Under the pieces are notes generated by a model. The model ran no database searches, was not told where the DNA came from, and was given only the letters and a program-made list of their open reading frames with translations. Both the position numbers and the translations under genes were made by a program. DNA of 64,000 nucleotides. Origin: Planctomycetia bacterium. GTDB taxonomy: Bacteria > Planctomycetota > Phycisphaerae > UBA1845 > UTPLA1. The first letter of the stretch is position 1; every line of letters starts with the position of its first letter. Shown in pieces: positions 53,161-63,737 of this stretch. The DNA lies in the NCBI GenBank assembly GCA_015200345.1, contig CP054187.1, positions 790,470 to 854,469 of the forward strand, in the 5' to 3' direction.

Positions 53161-54333
53161 ATGAACTTCGCCACGCGCGCCATTCACGTCGGTCAGGAAG
53201 CCGAACCCGTCACCGGGGCCACCATCGTGCCCATCTTTCAGACTTCCACCTACACCCAGGACGGCATCGGCAAACACAAGGGTTACGAATACGCCCGCAC
53301 CGGCAACCCGACGCGCACCGCACTCGAGTCCTGCCTTGCCTCCCTGGAAAACGCCAGGCACGGCCTCTGCTTCGCTTCCGGTCTCGCCGCCACCAACACC
53401 GTGATGAATCTCCTTTCGGCCGGCGATCACGTCATCTGCGCCGACGATGTCTATGGCGGAACGTATCGCCTGTTCGAACTCGTGTGGAAGCGCTACGGGC
53501 TCACGTTCTCCTGGGTCGACATGACCAATCCGGACAACGTCGCCAAGGCCGTGAAGCCCAACACGAAGATGATCTGGATGGAGACGCCGACCAACCCATT
53601 ATTGAATATTGTCGATATTTCGGCGGTGGCCAAGATCGGCAAGCAGCACAAGCTCATCACCGTCGTGGACAACACCTTCGCCAGTCCGTATCTGCAACAA
53701 CCGCTGGACATGGGGGCCGACGTGGTGGTTCACAGCACGACGAAGTACCTCGGCGGGCATTCCGACGTGGTCGGCGGCGCGACGCTGACGAGCAACGACG
53801 ACCTCTACACACGTCTCAAATACCATCAGAACGCCGTCGGGGCCGTTCCGGGACCGCACGATTGCTGGCTCGTGCTGCGCGGCATCAAGACGCTGGCCGT
53901 GCGCATGGAGGCACATTGCGCCAACGCCGCGAAGATCGCCGCGTGGCTGGCGGCCAATCCCGCCGTCTCGCGAGTCATCTACCCCGGCCTGACGAATCAC
54001 AAGCAGCACGCCCTGGCCAAGCGCCAGATGCGGGCCTTCGGCGGCATGGTCTCGTTCGAGCTAAAGGGCGGCGAGGCGGCCGCGCGGGCCGTCGCGGGCA
54101 AGACCAAGCTCTTCTCGCTGGCCGAGTCCCTCGGCGGCGTCGAGAGCCTCATCGGCCACCCGGCAACAATGACCCACGCCAGCATGCCCGTCGCCGAACG
54201 CGAAGCCCGCGGCCTGACCGGCGGATTGCTGCGGCTGTCGGTGGGAATTGAGGATGCGGATGATTTGATCGAGGATCTCAATCAAGCGTTCGCGGCCATT
54301 CGCGGCGCGTCGCCCGTGGCAGTCCACGCGTGA
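53161..54333 (+). CDS. Cystathionine gamma-lyase/gamma-synthase
   Basis: 390 residues. Cys/Met metabolism PLP family: tetramer loop YEYARTGNPTRTALE, the PLP lysine in VVHSTTKYLGGHSDVVGG (~205), and SLGGVESLIGHPATMTHAS near the end. It acts with the cystathionine beta-synthase 105 bp upstream. A gamma-lyase that releases cysteine fits best in this context, but gamma-synthase cannot be excluded by sequence alone. The pair allows cysteine synthesis from homocysteine. Confidence 0.88.
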   Translation: MNFATRAIHVGQEAEPVTGATIVPIFQTSTYTQDGIGKHKGYEYARTGNPTRTALESCLASLENARHGLCFASGLAATNTVMNLLSAGDHVICADDVYGGTYRLFELVWKRYGLTFSWVDMTNPDNVAKAVKPNTKMIWMETPTNPLLNIVDISAVAKIGKQHKLITVVDNTFASPYLQQPLDMGADVVVHSTTKYLGGHSDVVGGATLTSNDDLYTRLKYHQNAVGAVPGPHDCWLVLRGIKTLAVRMEAHCANAAKIAAWLAANPAVSRVIYPGLTNHKQHALAKRQMRAFGGMVSFELKGGEAAARAVAGKTKLFSLAESLGGVESLIGHPATMTHASMPVAEREARGLTGGLLRLSVGIEDADDLIEDLNQAFAAIRGASPVAVHA

Positions 54334-54474
54334 TCTGCATCCGCGCGGCGGCTGCTCGTTCAGCGCGCGGAGGGTCCGCCGCAACGCAAGTCGCGGCCGG
54401 ATCGGTCTTCGCCCGTTCGGCTGCTTCGAGCGGCGACGGCATCCCCTTTGCGTTGTTCCTCATTTTGCCATTTT

Positions 54475-55815
54475 TCAATTCGCGACGACGCCGAGTTGCT
54501 TCCACAGCTCATCTTCCGCCTTGCGGTAGCGCTGCTGCGTCTGCCGGAGATCGGCCTGGATGCGCAGCAATTCGGGATGATCCGACGGGATGTTGCCGTT
54601 GTTTAATTCCGCCAGCGCCTTGAGCTGCGCCGTCGCGTCGTCGACGCGCGTGGCCGCCTCGGCGAAGCTTCGGGCAGCGTCAAAGATCGCCTGCTGGCGA
54701 ATTTCTGACTCTTTGGGCGCGTTGAAGATCCGCCACGGATGGCGCAGGACGTACTTGAACCCGCTCTTGAGGTGGTCCGAGGCTTCCTTGAGATTGATCA
54801 ACATGCGGCTCAAATTGTCGCGATTGAGCACCACGACCTGACGCGTCGCGCCGGTCACTGCGTTGATGTCCTCCAGCGACGTATTCAGGCTCGTTCCGGC
54901 TTTCTTGAATTGCGCCATCAGCCCGTCGAGGTTCGCAGGGTCCATCTCGTCGGCGATATTCGCCGCCGTGCGCTCGACGTTCTTCATTGTATTGTTGATC
55001 GGTCCTTCATTGGTCTTGAGCACGCGGGCCATCGTGTCAAGGCCGTCGTTGATCGCGCCGATGGCAAGGTGAATCTTGCCCAGCAGCACGTCGGGCTTCT
55101 GCGACGCAAACTCGTTGCGCAGCGAACCCGTCGTGTCGTTGATGTTGTCCGCCACGCTGTGCAGCTTCGCCAGCAGCGTCGCCTTCTGTTCCGGTGTCAG
55201 CTCGCGCGCCAGCGACGCCGTCATGGCATTGACGTCACCCATCGATTTGAGCAGCTTGCCCATCAGCGTCGCCTCGTCCTCGCCGTTGAGCTGCGCCTTG
55301 ACCAGGCCCAGCAGGCCCGACGGGTTCGACCCGTCGAACTCGCTCTGCAACCCCGAGAGAATCGCCGCGAACCCGCCCGGATCGGCCCCGCGGATCACTT
55401 CATTTTCCGGCAACGGATCAGACGCCTTGCCGAGGTCAATCTTGATGATTCCATCGCCCCCCAGCGGCGGACCCTCGGCGAAGACTTTGCAATCCTTGCG
55501 CGGCTCGATGAACGCGAGGATGTCCGCCTCCACCACCACGTCAAATGTCTTACGCGACGTGCTTCCCTCCACCACGACCGGCCCCGGCCCCTCGGCCAGC
55601 TTCGCGCTGCGCACCTTGCCCACGCGCTGCCCGCCGATGAACACGTCCGAACCGGGTACAAGCGTCGGCATCGCCGGAGACGACTCAAACCGCACCGTGA
55701 TCCGCCGCATGTCGCCCGAGACCCCCTTGCTGATCCACAGGAGAATCGCAAACGCGGCAATCGCGACGGCGATCGTCACGATTCCAACTTTGTATGCGTT
55801 ACGCTGTGCAGGCAT
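54475..55815 (-). CDS. Mce/MlaD-family lipid transport protein
   Basis: 446 residues with GAGGAG before the ATG. One TM near the N-terminus (about 9-29), the MCE domain (~38-130; FESSPAMPTLVPGSDVFIGGQRVGKV), then a long helical part (~150-400) with repeated NxxxxxL-type helices. The C-terminus is a coiled coil (PELLRIQADLRQTQQRYRKAED). Such proteins form a hexameric ring or tube that passes lipids between the membranes. It lies nine bp after the ATPase gene. The permease partner is absent nearby. Confidence 0.86.
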   Translation of the reverse strand: MPAQRNAYKVGIVTIAVAIAAFAILLWISKGVSGDMRRITVRFESSPAMPTLVPGSDVFIGGQRVGKVRSAKLAEGPGPVVVEGSTSRKTFDVVVEADILAFIEPRKDCKVFAEGPPLGGDGIIKIDLGKASDPLPENEVIRGADPGGFAAILSGLQSEFDGSNPSGLLGLVKAQLNGEDEATLMGKLLKSMGDVNAMTASLARELTPEQKATLLAKLHSVADNINDTTGSLRNEFASQKPDVLLGKIHLAIGAINDGLDTMARVLKTNEGPINNTMKNVERTAANIADEMDPANLDGLMAQFKKAGTSLNTSLEDINAVTGATRQVVVLNRDNLSRMLINLKEASDHLKSGFKYVLRHPWRIFNAPKESEIRQQAIFDAARSFAEAATRVDDATAQLKALAELNNGNIPSDHPELLRIQADLRQTQQRYRKAEDELWKQLGVVAN

Positions 55816-55824
55816 GGTGGCGGT

Positions 55825-56700
55825 TTACTCCTCGTTTGCGACCAGCAGCTTCTCGTACTCCGTCATCCCGTCAGCGTCAGTCAGCGGGCCTTCGGTGTGA
55901 CCGTTCAGGAACTGGCAAATCAAGCGATCGTCGGATGTCTTGAGGTCCGCAGGCGGGGTCTGGCGAAGCCGGTCAAACTCCTCCCTCGTCCCGATCCGCA
56001 GGACGCGGCCCTTGTCAAGCATGACCATGCGATCGGCGATGCGAAAGGCCGAGTCCATCTCGTGCGTGACGACGACGCTGGTGACTTGCAGCTTGCCCGA
56101 CAGGTCCATGATCAACTCGTCTATCGCCGCGCTGGTGACCGGGTCCAATCCCGCTGACGGCTCGTCGTAAAAGAGAATCTCGGGGTCGAGCACGGTCGCC
56201 CGCGCTAGGCCCGCTCGTTTCTTCTGACCGCCCGATAGCATCGACGGCATCTTATCGCGGTGCGGCAGCATGTGAACCTGTTGCAGCTTGAGGGTCACGA
56301 CGATGTCGATGACCGACTCCTCCACGTCGCTGTGCTCGCGCAGGGGCAGGGCGACGTTTTCCGCCAGGGTCATCGAATTGAAGAGCGCCCCGCTCTGAAA
56401 CAGAATGCCGAACTTGCGGCGAATCCGGTTCAGCTCCCGCTCACCCATGCCGACAATATCCACCGGCTGCGGCATGTCCTTGGTCTTGTACGTGACGCTG
56501 CCTGCGTCGATGGGATACTCGCCAATGAGGCAGTTCAGCAGCGTGCTCTTCCCGCAGCCGCTGCCGCCCATGATGATGATCGTCTCGCCGCGATAGACGT
56601 CGAACGACACGTCGTCCAGAACGACCTGCCGACGGCCATTATTGTCAAACCACTTCCGCAGATTGCGGATGGAGATGACGACGTCCTGGTCAGCAGGCAC
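55825..56700 (-). CDS. ABC transporter ATP-binding protein, MlaF type
   Basis: 291 residues from the GTG at 56698-56700, with GGAGG eleven bases upstream; a TTG at 56736 would add 12. Walker A is GGSGCGKSTLLNCL (~45), signature LSGGQKKRAGLARA (~150), Walker B EILFYDEPSAGLDPVTS (~170), and the H-loop in VVTHEMDSAF. The sequence groups with Mla/Mce ATPases rather than drug exporters. It would power lipid transport with the MlaD-like protein encoded next. An MlaE-like permease is not found in this window. Confidence 0.88.
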   Translation of the reverse strand: MPADQDVVISIRNLRKWFDNNGRRQVVLDDVSFDVYRGETIIIMGGSGCGKSTLLNCLIGEYPIDAGSVTYKTKDMPQPVDIVGMGERELNRIRRKFGILFQSGALFNSMTLAENVALPLREHSDVEESVIDIVVTLKLQQVHMLPHRDKMPSMLSGGQKKRAGLARATVLDPEILFYDEPSAGLDPVTSAAIDELIMDLSGKLQVTSVVVTHEMDSAFRIADRMVMLDKGRVLRIGTREEFDRLRQTPPADLKTSDDRLICQFLNGHTEGPLTDADGMTEYEKLLVANEE

Positions 56701-56824
56701 GAATCTGCGATCCTCCGCCGGTGTTCGAGCGAGCAATCCCGCGCGATCATTCTAACTTGATCTATCATGGCCGCAAAAGGCCGTAGCCTTGCCACCCGGA
56801 ACGACGCGAATCTGCAATCATCGC

Positions 56825-58456
56825 CTATCGAATCGGGGCGAATTGTCGGATCAGCAGTTCGGCCGTGGCGATGCCGTCCGCGGCGGCCGACATGATGCCG
56901 CCGGCGTAGCCCGCGCCCTCGCCGATGGGATACAGGCCGGGCACGGTCACGCTTTGGCGCGTCGCCTCGTCGCGAAGCACACGGAATGGCGCGCTGGCCC
57001 GCGATTCCGGTCCGGTGACCAATGCCTCCGGCCCCGCGAACCCCGGCATACGCCGATCAAGATCAGCCAGCGCTCGCGCGATCGCCGGAGCCGCGAAATC
57101 CGGCAACACGCGCCGCACGTCGCACCACCGCCCGCCCAGCGGATAGCTTGTCTCCAGCGCACCGTTCGACGCCCGCTCCGCGAGGTAGTCCGCCGCGCGC
57201 TGCGCCGGCACTTCGTAACTTCCGCCGGTCAACTCAAACGCCGTTGCCTCGTAGCGATGGACAAACTCGATTCCCAACAGCGGATCATTCCCAAACGCTT
57301 CGACCGGCACCGTCAGCACCAGCCCGCTGTTGGCGAAGCGCCCCGCTCGCGACGCGTTCGACGCGCCGTTCGTCGCGATGATTCCGGCGGTCTCATTCGT
57401 CGGAAGGATCGTCCCGCCCGGACACATGCAGAAGCTGTACACGTCGCCGGCTGCGTGCGACGTCCCCGCCGCGTTGCCCGCGCCCTTCGCCACGACGTGG
57501 TATTCCGCCGGCGGCAAGCGACGATGCCCGCATGCCGCACCGTACTGCCAGCGATCCACCAGCGCCTGCGGGTGCTCCACGCGCACGCCAAACTGAAACG
57601 GTTTGGCAATCACTTTCACCCCGCGCCGCACCAGCATCCGCAGCGTGTCGTGCGCCGAGTGGCCCACGCCCAGCAGCACCGCCGAGGCGGGAAGCGTCTG
57701 CCCGTTGACGATCACACCGATCGCGCCGCAGTCATCGATCACGAGATCATCAATCCGGCTGCCGAAGCGAATCTCGCCGCCGAGCGCCTCGATGGTGCGA
57801 CGAATCCGCCAGCAAATCGTGGGTATCCAGTCGCTGCCCAGGTGCGGTCGCGCGTCGACCAGGATGTCTCGTTTTCCGCCGTGCTGCACGAACACGTCGA
57901 GAATCTCGCGCATGCGCGGGTCATTCACGCGCGTGTAGAGCTTGCCGTCGCTGTAGGCACCCGCGCCACCCTCGCCGTAGAGCAAGTTACTCTCCGGATC
58001 AAAGTCACGCTGCTTGTAAAACCGCACCATGATGTCGCGGTGCCGCGTGCGGACGGGCTGGCCGCGCTCCAGCACGATCGGCCGCAATCCAAACTTCGCC
58101 AGCCATAAAGCCGCGAACATGCCGGCCGGTCCGAACCCGACGACAACCGGCCGCTCGCGCATGAACGCACTACCATTGCGCAGCTCGGCGCGCAGCGGCG
58201 GACGCAGCTCGATGACATCCGCCCGGTGCAAGCCGCGCAGCACGCGCTTCTCTTCGCGCGGTCCGCCGGCCAGTGTTATTTCAACGTTGTAAACAAAGGA
58301 CAGCCGAGTCTTCTCGCGCGCGTCGATCGCGCGGCGAACAATGGTGTAGTGCTTGATCGAGTCCGGCTTGATACGCAGCCGCCGGGCCGCCCGTTCGCGC
58401 AAGGCGTCGTCCGGCTCATCGAGCAACAGCGTCAGGTTGCGCACCAGCAGCGGCAT
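56825..58456 (-). CDS. FAD-dependent oxidoreductase (COG2509 type)
   Basis: 543 residues. The FAD-binding Rossmann motif is VVVGFGPAGMFAALWLAK (~105), after an N-terminal extension typical of this family (LLLDEPDDALRERAARRLRIKPDSIKHYTIV is the region). The family pattern SNLLYGEGGAGAYSDGKLYTR (~155) and CMCPGGTILPTNE (~355) follow, with a final GLYPIGEGAGYAGGIMSAAADG for the FAD diphosphate. The reaction of this family is not established. It stands upstream of the Mce ATPase on the same strand, with 120 bp between. Confidence 0.88.
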   Translation of the reverse strand: MPLLVRNLTLLLDEPDDALRERAARRLRIKPDSIKHYTIVRRAIDAREKTRLSFVYNVEITLAGGPREEKRVLRGLHRADVIELRPPLRAELRNGSAFMRERPVVVGFGPAGMFAALWLAKFGLRPIVLERGQPVRTRHRDIMVRFYKQRDFDPESNLLYGEGGAGAYSDGKLYTRVNDPRMREILDVFVQHGGKRDILVDARPHLGSDWIPTICWRIRRTIEALGGEIRFGSRIDDLVIDDCGAIGVIVNGQTLPASAVLLGVGHSAHDTLRMLVRRGVKVIAKPFQFGVRVEHPQALVDRWQYGAACGHRRLPPAEYHVVAKGAGNAAGTSHAAGDVYSFCMCPGGTILPTNETAGIIATNGASNASRAGRFANSGLVLTVPVEAFGNDPLLGIEFVHRYEATAFELTGGSYEVPAQRAADYLAERASNGALETSYPLGGRWCDVRRVLPDFAAPAIARALADLDRRMPGFAGPEALVTGPESRASAPFRVLRDEATRQSVTVPGLYPIGEGAGYAGGIMSAAADGIATAELLIRQFAPIR

Positions 58457-58581
58457 GCGCGCGATTGTAGGCGATGAACGGCGCGGCGTCGTTGCGCAAA
58501 CCGTGCCGATCGTGCATGCAATCGAATGGCAGCCGGAACCGCCGCGAGCGCGCGCTGCATCCGCTGCGTCCGGTACGCAAC

Positions 58582-59532
58582 CTACTTCTTCAGCGCGCCG
58601 CTCTGGAAGGTGTGCATGATGTGGATCGCCGCCGGACCGGCCAGCACGACGAAAATCGCCGGAAAAATGAACAAAATCAGCGGAATGAGCAGCTTCACCG
58701 CCGTCTTCTGGGCGCGCTCTTCGGCCTTCTGGCGACGCTTGGTGCGAAGACTCTCGGCCTGATTGCGCAAAGCCTGGGCGATGCTCGTGCCGAGTTTTTC
58801 GGCCTGGGTGATCACCGCGACGAGCGCCCGCATCTCCTGCACGCCCGTGCGCTCGGCCATGCGCTGCAAGGCTTCACTGCGCGAGGTGCCCATTTGCGTC
58901 TCGATGGTGGCGATCTGCAATTCCTCCGCCAGCGCGCCATGAACGTGCTTCATTTCATCGCTGACGCGAAGCAGCGCCGCGTCGAGGCCAAGACCCGATT
59001 CTACCGCGACCACCATCAGGTCCAGGGAGTCCGGCATGCCGTTGCGAATCGCCTCGCCCCGCTTCTTGATCGCGTTGACGAGCCACAGGTTCGGCCCCAT
59101 GAAGCCCAGCCCCAGTCCGAACACTCCGTAGTAGATCACCTGCGGCGACTCGGTCCCCAAGGCCGACGCGTACAAGAACGCCACCAGGCCCAGCGCACCG
59201 CCGACCAGTATTTTGCTCGCGAGGAACATCGTCACGACCGATTCGCGGCGGTAGCCCGCGTTGGCCAGTCTCGCCCGAAGGGTCGATTGCTCCTCCTCCG
59301 ACTTCGGCATCATCGGGCGCGACAGAATCGGCGCCGCCATTTCCAGCATGCTCTTGTTGCCGGCGTTCTTGCGAGCGCGCTCTTTCGCGGTCGCGGCGTC
59401 ATCTTCCCCCGTCAGGCCCATCGCACGCCGGCGCACCGACTCGGCCCGCTCCCCGCGACTGGGCAGCAGCGAGTAAATCACCAGCCCGATGGCCACCGCG
59501 ACCAGAATGCCCAGCATCACCAGTTCCGACAC
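58582..59532 (-). CDS. tadC: Type II secretion F-domain protein TadC
   Basis: 316 residues from the GTG at 59530-59532, which has GGAGG seven bases before; a TTG at 59547 is an alternative. One N-terminal TM and a middle pair plus a C-terminal TM flank the T2SSF domain (DSLDLMVVAVESGLGLDAALLRV; EMRALVAVITQAEKLGTSIAQALR). It is an inner-membrane platform protein of the Tad/Flp pilus, paired with TadB. It is the last gene of the locus as seen. Confidence 0.9.
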   Translation of the reverse strand: MSELVMLGILVAVAIGLVIYSLLPSRGERAESVRRRAMGLTGEDDAATAKERARKNAGNKSMLEMAAPILSRPMMPKSEEEQSTLRARLANAGYRRESVVTMFLASKILVGGALGLVAFLYASALGTESPQVIYYGVFGLGLGFMGPNLWLVNAIKKRGEAIRNGMPDSLDLMVVAVESGLGLDAALLRVSDEMKHVHGALAEELQIATIETQMGTSRSEALQRMAERTGVQEMRALVAVITQAEKLGTSIAQALRNQAESLRTKRRQKAEERAQKTAVKLLIPLILFIFPAIFVVLAGPAAIHIMHTFQSGALKK

Positions 59533-59550
59533 GCAACCATCCTCCAACCG

Positions 59551-60564
59551 CTAAACCTTGATATTGACGATCTTCTGAATCAACGCCAGGCCCAGCACCT
59601 GGCTCACCCCCGCGCCGATCAGCATGTACTGACCCACTTCGTCGTCCAGCATGATCTGCGCGTAATCCGGGTTGATCACCAGCTCCAGCAGGAACACAAA
59701 CACCGGCAGCGCCAGCAGCACGTAGCCCGACAAGCGCCCTTCAGCCGTCAGCGCCTTCACCGAGCCGAACAGCTTGATCCGGTCGCGGATGACGCTGCTG
59801 ATGTTATCCAGCACCTCGGCGAGATCGCCGCCCGTCTGCCGCTGAATGAGTACGGCCGTCACGAAGAAGCGCACATCCATCAGCCCGACGCGGCGGGCCA
59901 TGTCGCGCAAGGCGTCCTCGATCTTGATGCCGAGGTTCTGTTCGTGAAAGACGCGGGCGAATTCCGTGCCCACCGGATCGGGCAACTGCTGGCTGACCAC
60001 CAGAATCGAGTTGGCCAGCGAGTGCCCCGCGCGCAGCGCCTGGCTCATCAGCTCAAATACGTCCGGCAACTGGTGCATGAACTTGTTCATCCGCATCTTG
60101 CGCAATATGAAAATCACCAGCAGCGGCAGCAGCAACAATCCCCCCGCCACCGAAAGCGCCACCCACTGCGCGGCCTCAAGGAAGTAGCAGCAGATATACC
60201 CCACGGATCCGAGACCCAGCAGGTTGACCATCACGGTCGTCGCCGGCCACGCGATGTTGGCCTGGTCCAGCCATTGCTGAAGCCGCGGAATGAAGGCCAA
60301 TCCGGCGATGAACTGTCCAAACGGTGACTGCGCCTGGTGCATCCGGCGCATGATCGATTCCTTCGCCGCCACTTCATTTGCGGAATCGCCGAAGCCGCCC
60401 TCTTTCAACCGCTCCGCGACTTTCTTGACTTCCTTCTTGCGCAGATCGGCGACGAGATTGAAAATCGCGTAGGCCAGAAACGTGCAGCCGATCGGCGGCA
60501 GCGCGTACAGCACCACCTTGTCCATGATCGACGACGTATCAACAAATGCAATCAGCTGCGACAC
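59551..60564 (-). CDS. tadB: Type II secretion F-domain protein TadB
   Basis: 337 residues starting at a GTG with GAGAGG upstream. T2SSF domain with QLPDVFELMSQALRAGHSLANSILVVSQQL (~165) and RVGLMDVRFFVTAVLIQRQTGGDLAEVLDNIS (~225), the usual TadB signature. TMs lie near both ends and in the middle. It forms the platform with TadC, driven by the CpaF ATPase. It is 15 bp after cpaF and 18 bp before tadC. Confidence 0.92.
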   Translation of the reverse strand: MSQLIAFVDTSSIMDKVVLYALPPIGCTFLAYAIFNLVADLRKKEVKKVAERLKEGGFGDSANEVAAKESIMRRMHQAQSPFGQFIAGLAFIPRLQQWLDQANIAWPATTVMVNLLGLGSVGYICCYFLEAAQWVALSVAGGLLLLPLLVIFILRKMRMNKFMHQLPDVFELMSQALRAGHSLANSILVVSQQLPDPVGTEFARVFHEQNLGIKIEDALRDMARRVGLMDVRFFVTAVLIQRQTGGDLAEVLDNISSVIRDRIKLFGSVKALTAEGRLSGYVLLALPVFVFLLELVINPDYAQIMLDDEVGQYMLIGAGVSQVLGLALIQKIVNIKV

Positions 60565-60578
60565 GCTTCAAACCTCTC

Positions 60579-62090
60579 TCACGTAGCATGCGGATCGGTG
60601 CTTAACACGCGCCGCTCGAAAATCGACGAATCCAGCTCCGCGCCGGAGTACTTGAGCCGATCCAGAAAACTCGGTCGCAACCCCGTCGCGATGAATCGCC
60701 CGTATGCCTTCCCCGATGCGTCGATGCCCAGCTGCTCGAACTTGAAAATCTCCTGCATCGTGACGGCGTCGCCTTCCATGCCCTGCACTTCGGCGATGGA
60801 CATGATCTTGCGCGGCCCGCCGGTCAGACGCGCCGCGTTGATGACCAGATGCACGGCCGACGCGAACTGCTGGCGTATCGCTTTCACCGGCAGGTCAAAA
60901 CCGGCCATCATGACCATCGTCTCCACGCGCTGAACGGCGTCGCGCACGCTGTTGGCGTGAATCGTCGTCATCGAGCCGTCGTGGCCGGTGTTCATGGCCT
61001 GAAGCATGTCCAGCGTTTCCGGCCCGCGGCATTCGCCGACCACGACGCGATCGGGCCGCATACGCAGCGCATTGATCAGCAAGTCACGAATCGCAATGCG
61101 TCCCTTGCCTTCGATGTTCGCGGGGCGCGACTCCAGACGCACGACGTGCGGCTGGCGCAGGCGCAGCTCGGCCGCGTCCTCGATGGTCACGATGCGGTCG
61201 GTTTCGGGAATGAACGACGACAGATTGTTGAGCAGCGTCGTCTTACCCGAGCCGGTGCCGCCGGCTACGATGATGTTCATGTGGGCGATGACGCAGGCGC
61301 GGAGGAAGTCCACCATTTCCTTCGTCACCGAGTTGAACTTCACGTAGTCATCCCACGTGATCGGATCGGCGCCGAATCGGCGAATCGACATGGACGGTCC
61401 GTCAATCGCGAGCGGCGGGATGACGGCGTTCACGCGCGAGCCGTCCTTCAACCGCGCATCCACCATCGGCGAAACTTCATCGCAGCGACGACCGACCGAT
61501 GACACGATCTTGTCAATCACGTGCATCAGGTGCGCGTTGTCGCGAAACGTGATGTTCGTCAGTTGCAGGCGGCCCTTGCGCTCGATGTACACCTGCTTCG
61601 GACCGTTGATGAGGATATCGCTGACGTGTGGGTCCTTCAGGATCGTCTCGAGGGGCCCCAGCCCGAATGTCTCATCGAGGATTTCACCGACCAGCCGCTG
61701 CCGCTCGTTGAAGTTGAGCAGGGCGTCTTCCTGCTGGCACAGATCGGCTATGACCTGCTTGACTTCCTCGCGCACGTCCTCACCGGTGCGCTTCGACAAC
61801 GCCGCGAGATCGAGTGTGTCCACCAGCTTCTTGTGGACCCGGGTCTTAATCTCGGCGAACTCGTCGGTTCGATCGCGCTCTTTCGGCTTGTTCGCCAGCG
61901 TCGAAATCGGCGCGGGGGCGGACGGTCGAAGCGCGGGGGCGGACGGTGACGCAGGCGCCGCAGCGCTGCTCGGAGCGGCCGATTCCGCCGGCGCGGTGGA
62001 CGGCGGCGCGCTCGGAGCTGCCTGCGCGGACTTGTCCGTCTCCGGCTGCTTCGGGACTTTCAGAACGGGTATCTTGGCGCGTCCGAACAT
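60579..62090 (-). CDS. cpaF: Tad pilus assembly ATPase CpaF/TadA
   Basis: 503 residues, with GGGGGA just before the ATG. A Pro/Ala/Ser-rich N-terminal linker (~20-75) precedes the N-terminal helical domain. Walker A is [16 protein letters not shown] (~262), Walker B region [19 protein letters not shown] (~345), and the His-box is [10 protein letters not shown] (~370). It is the hexameric motor of Flp pilus assembly. It is followed by tadB and tadC, and preceded by cpaE, all on the minus strand. Confidence 0.96.
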   Translation of the reverse strand: MFGRAKIPVLKVPKQPETDKSAQAAPSAPPSTAPAESAAPSSAAAPASPSAPALRPSAPAPISTLANKPKERDRTDEFAEIKTRVHKKLVDTLDLAALSKRTGEDVREEVKQVIADLCQQEDALLNFNERQRLVGEILDETFGLGPLETILKDPHVSDILINGPKQVYIERKGRLQLTNITFRDNAHLMHVIDKIVSSVGRRCDEVSPMVDARLKDGSRVNAVIPPLAIDGPSMSIRRFGADPITWDDYVKFNSVTKEMVDFLRACVIAHMNIIVAGGTGSGKTTLLNNLSSFIPETDRIVTIEDAAELRLRQPHVVRLESRPANIEGKGRIAIRDLLINALRMRPDRVVVGECRGPETLDMLQAMNTGHDGSMTTIHANSVRDAVQRVETMVMMAGFDLPVKAIRQQFASAVHLVINAARLTGGPRKIMSIAEVQGMEGDAVTMQEIFKFEQLGIDASGKAYGRFIATGLRPSFLDRLKYSGAELDSSIFERRVLSTDPHAT

Positions 62091-62314
62091 GCTTCCCCCG
62101 GTTCGACGACGAGACGATCAACTTTGATTCGCGCGGCGCTCCCCGCCCGCGCTAATCATCGCTTCTTTCTTCGGCTCGATTAAAAGGTACATTGCGTTCG
62201 ATGGATGGGCCGGCGCAGGGTTCGCCGGTTTTCGGGCTTTGCTCACATCGATCCGTGTTCGCGCATTCTGGGACGAAGTGAAGAGGCGACGGCAGGCCGG
62301 CGTCGAGCCAGTGG

Positions 62315-63580
62315 TCAGGTCGCGGGAACGGCTGCGACGCCGGTGGGTGGCTTGGCGTCGCCCGTTGAGTTCACTGTGGAGGATCCGCCCGACCGCGCCT
62401 TGCTAAGCAGCTTGCCGAGGAAACCGCCGTTGGACTTGTTCGATTCGAGCGCGTCGGGGCAATGAATCTTCATGGCCAGCGCGCGAAGATCCTGCCGCAC
62501 GCGGCTGCGATCCGAATCCTTCAGGATCGGCTGCCCCAGGTTGATCGCCGAGCTGACCGTCTTCCATTCGTCTACGATCGTCGAAAAGAACTTACGTCCG
62601 AGCGTCTGTTCCACCTGCGCCACGTCCAGGTGCGCGGAGTCCCGGCCAAGTCGATTGCAAATGAATTGGAGCCGGTCGGTATTGAACCCCTGGCTGGCCA
62701 GTTCCTGAATCATGCGATCGCTGTTGCGAACGCTCGTGACGAGGAGCTGAAGAATCAGCAGATTGAAATCCGCGGAATCGAGGACGGTCCGGCCGCCGGG
62801 ATCATGCCTCGTGGGTCCATCGACGACCACGTACGCGCACAATTCCTGAAGACTGCTTAGAACGTTTGCGCAATGAGCGGCCGTGATGATTTCGGCATGA
62901 GCAAACGTATGCGGTCGCTGGAGCACGAGGACACCCGACTCGTGTTTGATCAGCGCTTTCATCACCATTTCCGGGTCGAGTTGCTCCGGCGTGGAGCAGA
63001 GATCGGCCACGGTGTATTGCCCGTGTAGGTCCAGGAGCGTCGCGCAGTGGCCGAATCGAAAATCCAGGTCCACCAGCGCGACCTTCTGCGTTGATCCGAC
63101 CAGTTGCGCCAGCTCCACGGCCAGGTTGACGGCCACCGTGGTGCAGCCCACGCCGCCGGAACTTCCCATGATGCTGATGAGCTTGCCCGGCTGGCGGGTC
63201 TTGGGCTGGTTGACGACGATGCGCCCGACGGCCTCTCGAAATTCGTCGAGATTCAGCGGCTTGAGAAGGTATTCCTTGATGCCGGCGCGCATCGCACGGA
63301 GGACCACCGCCCCGTCGGACTGCGCGCTTAACGCAAAAACGGGAATCTCCAGATTGCATTCGCGAAGCTGCCGCACGCACTCCAGCACGAGCGCCGGCTG
63401 CGGGTCGAGATCGACGATCACCAAGTCGGCCGGAAACTGCGCCAGCGCGTGAGGCAACAGGCTCACCTCGTCGAGGTCCGCGACGATGCGAATCTCGGGC
63501 AGGGACGTGACGAGCCGGCGCAGCTCCGGCGCCTCGGCTTCGTTGGTTGTATACAAAATGACGCGTACGTTGTTCGCCAT
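62315..63580 (-). CDS. cpaE: Tad pilus localisation ATPase CpaE/TadZ
   Basis: 421 residues from the ATG at 63578-63580 (MANNVRVIL); two further in-frame starts lie 9 and 18 bases upstream. An N-terminal receiver-like domain (~1-115; VIVDLDPQPALVLECVRQL) is followed by a MinD/ParA ATPase with deviant Walker A GSSGGVGCTTVAVNLAVEL (~145) and LVDLDFRFGHCATLLD (~180). Walker A has C-T-T instead of K-T-T, as in several TadZ proteins. It places the Tad apparatus in the cell. 225 bp separate it from cpaF. Confidence 0.88.
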   Translation of the reverse strand: MANNVRVILYTTNEAEAPELRRLVTSLPEIRIVADLDEVSLLPHALAQFPADLVIVDLDPQPALVLECVRQLRECNLEIPVFALSAQSDGAVVLRAMRAGIKEYLLKPLNLDEFREAVGRIVVNQPKTRQPGKLISIMGSSGGVGCTTVAVNLAVELAQLVGSTQKVALVDLDFRFGHCATLLDLHGQYTVADLCSTPEQLDPEMVMKALIKHESGVLVLQRPHTFAHAEIITAAHCANVLSSLQELCAYVVVDGPTRHDPGGRTVLDSADFNLLILQLLVTSVRNSDRMIQELASQGFNTDRLQFICNRLGRDSAHLDVAQVEQTLGRKFFSTIVDEWKTVSSAINLGQPILKDSDRSRVRQDLRALAMKIHCPDALESNKSNGGFLGKLLSKARSGGSSTVNSTGDAKPPTGVAAVPAT

Positions 63581-63737
63581 GGTCCCCATCGCGCCCACAG
63601 CGGTAAGTCGGGCCGTCCTTTCCCCCGCTGAAGCGATACCTTCTCTGCGAATCGCCCTGTCCTTATCGGCCGGTCGAAAGGACCAATTGAACTCCAGTGG
63701 CCTCGGCCCGCCGAGCTTTTGTGCGGCCCCATAAAGC

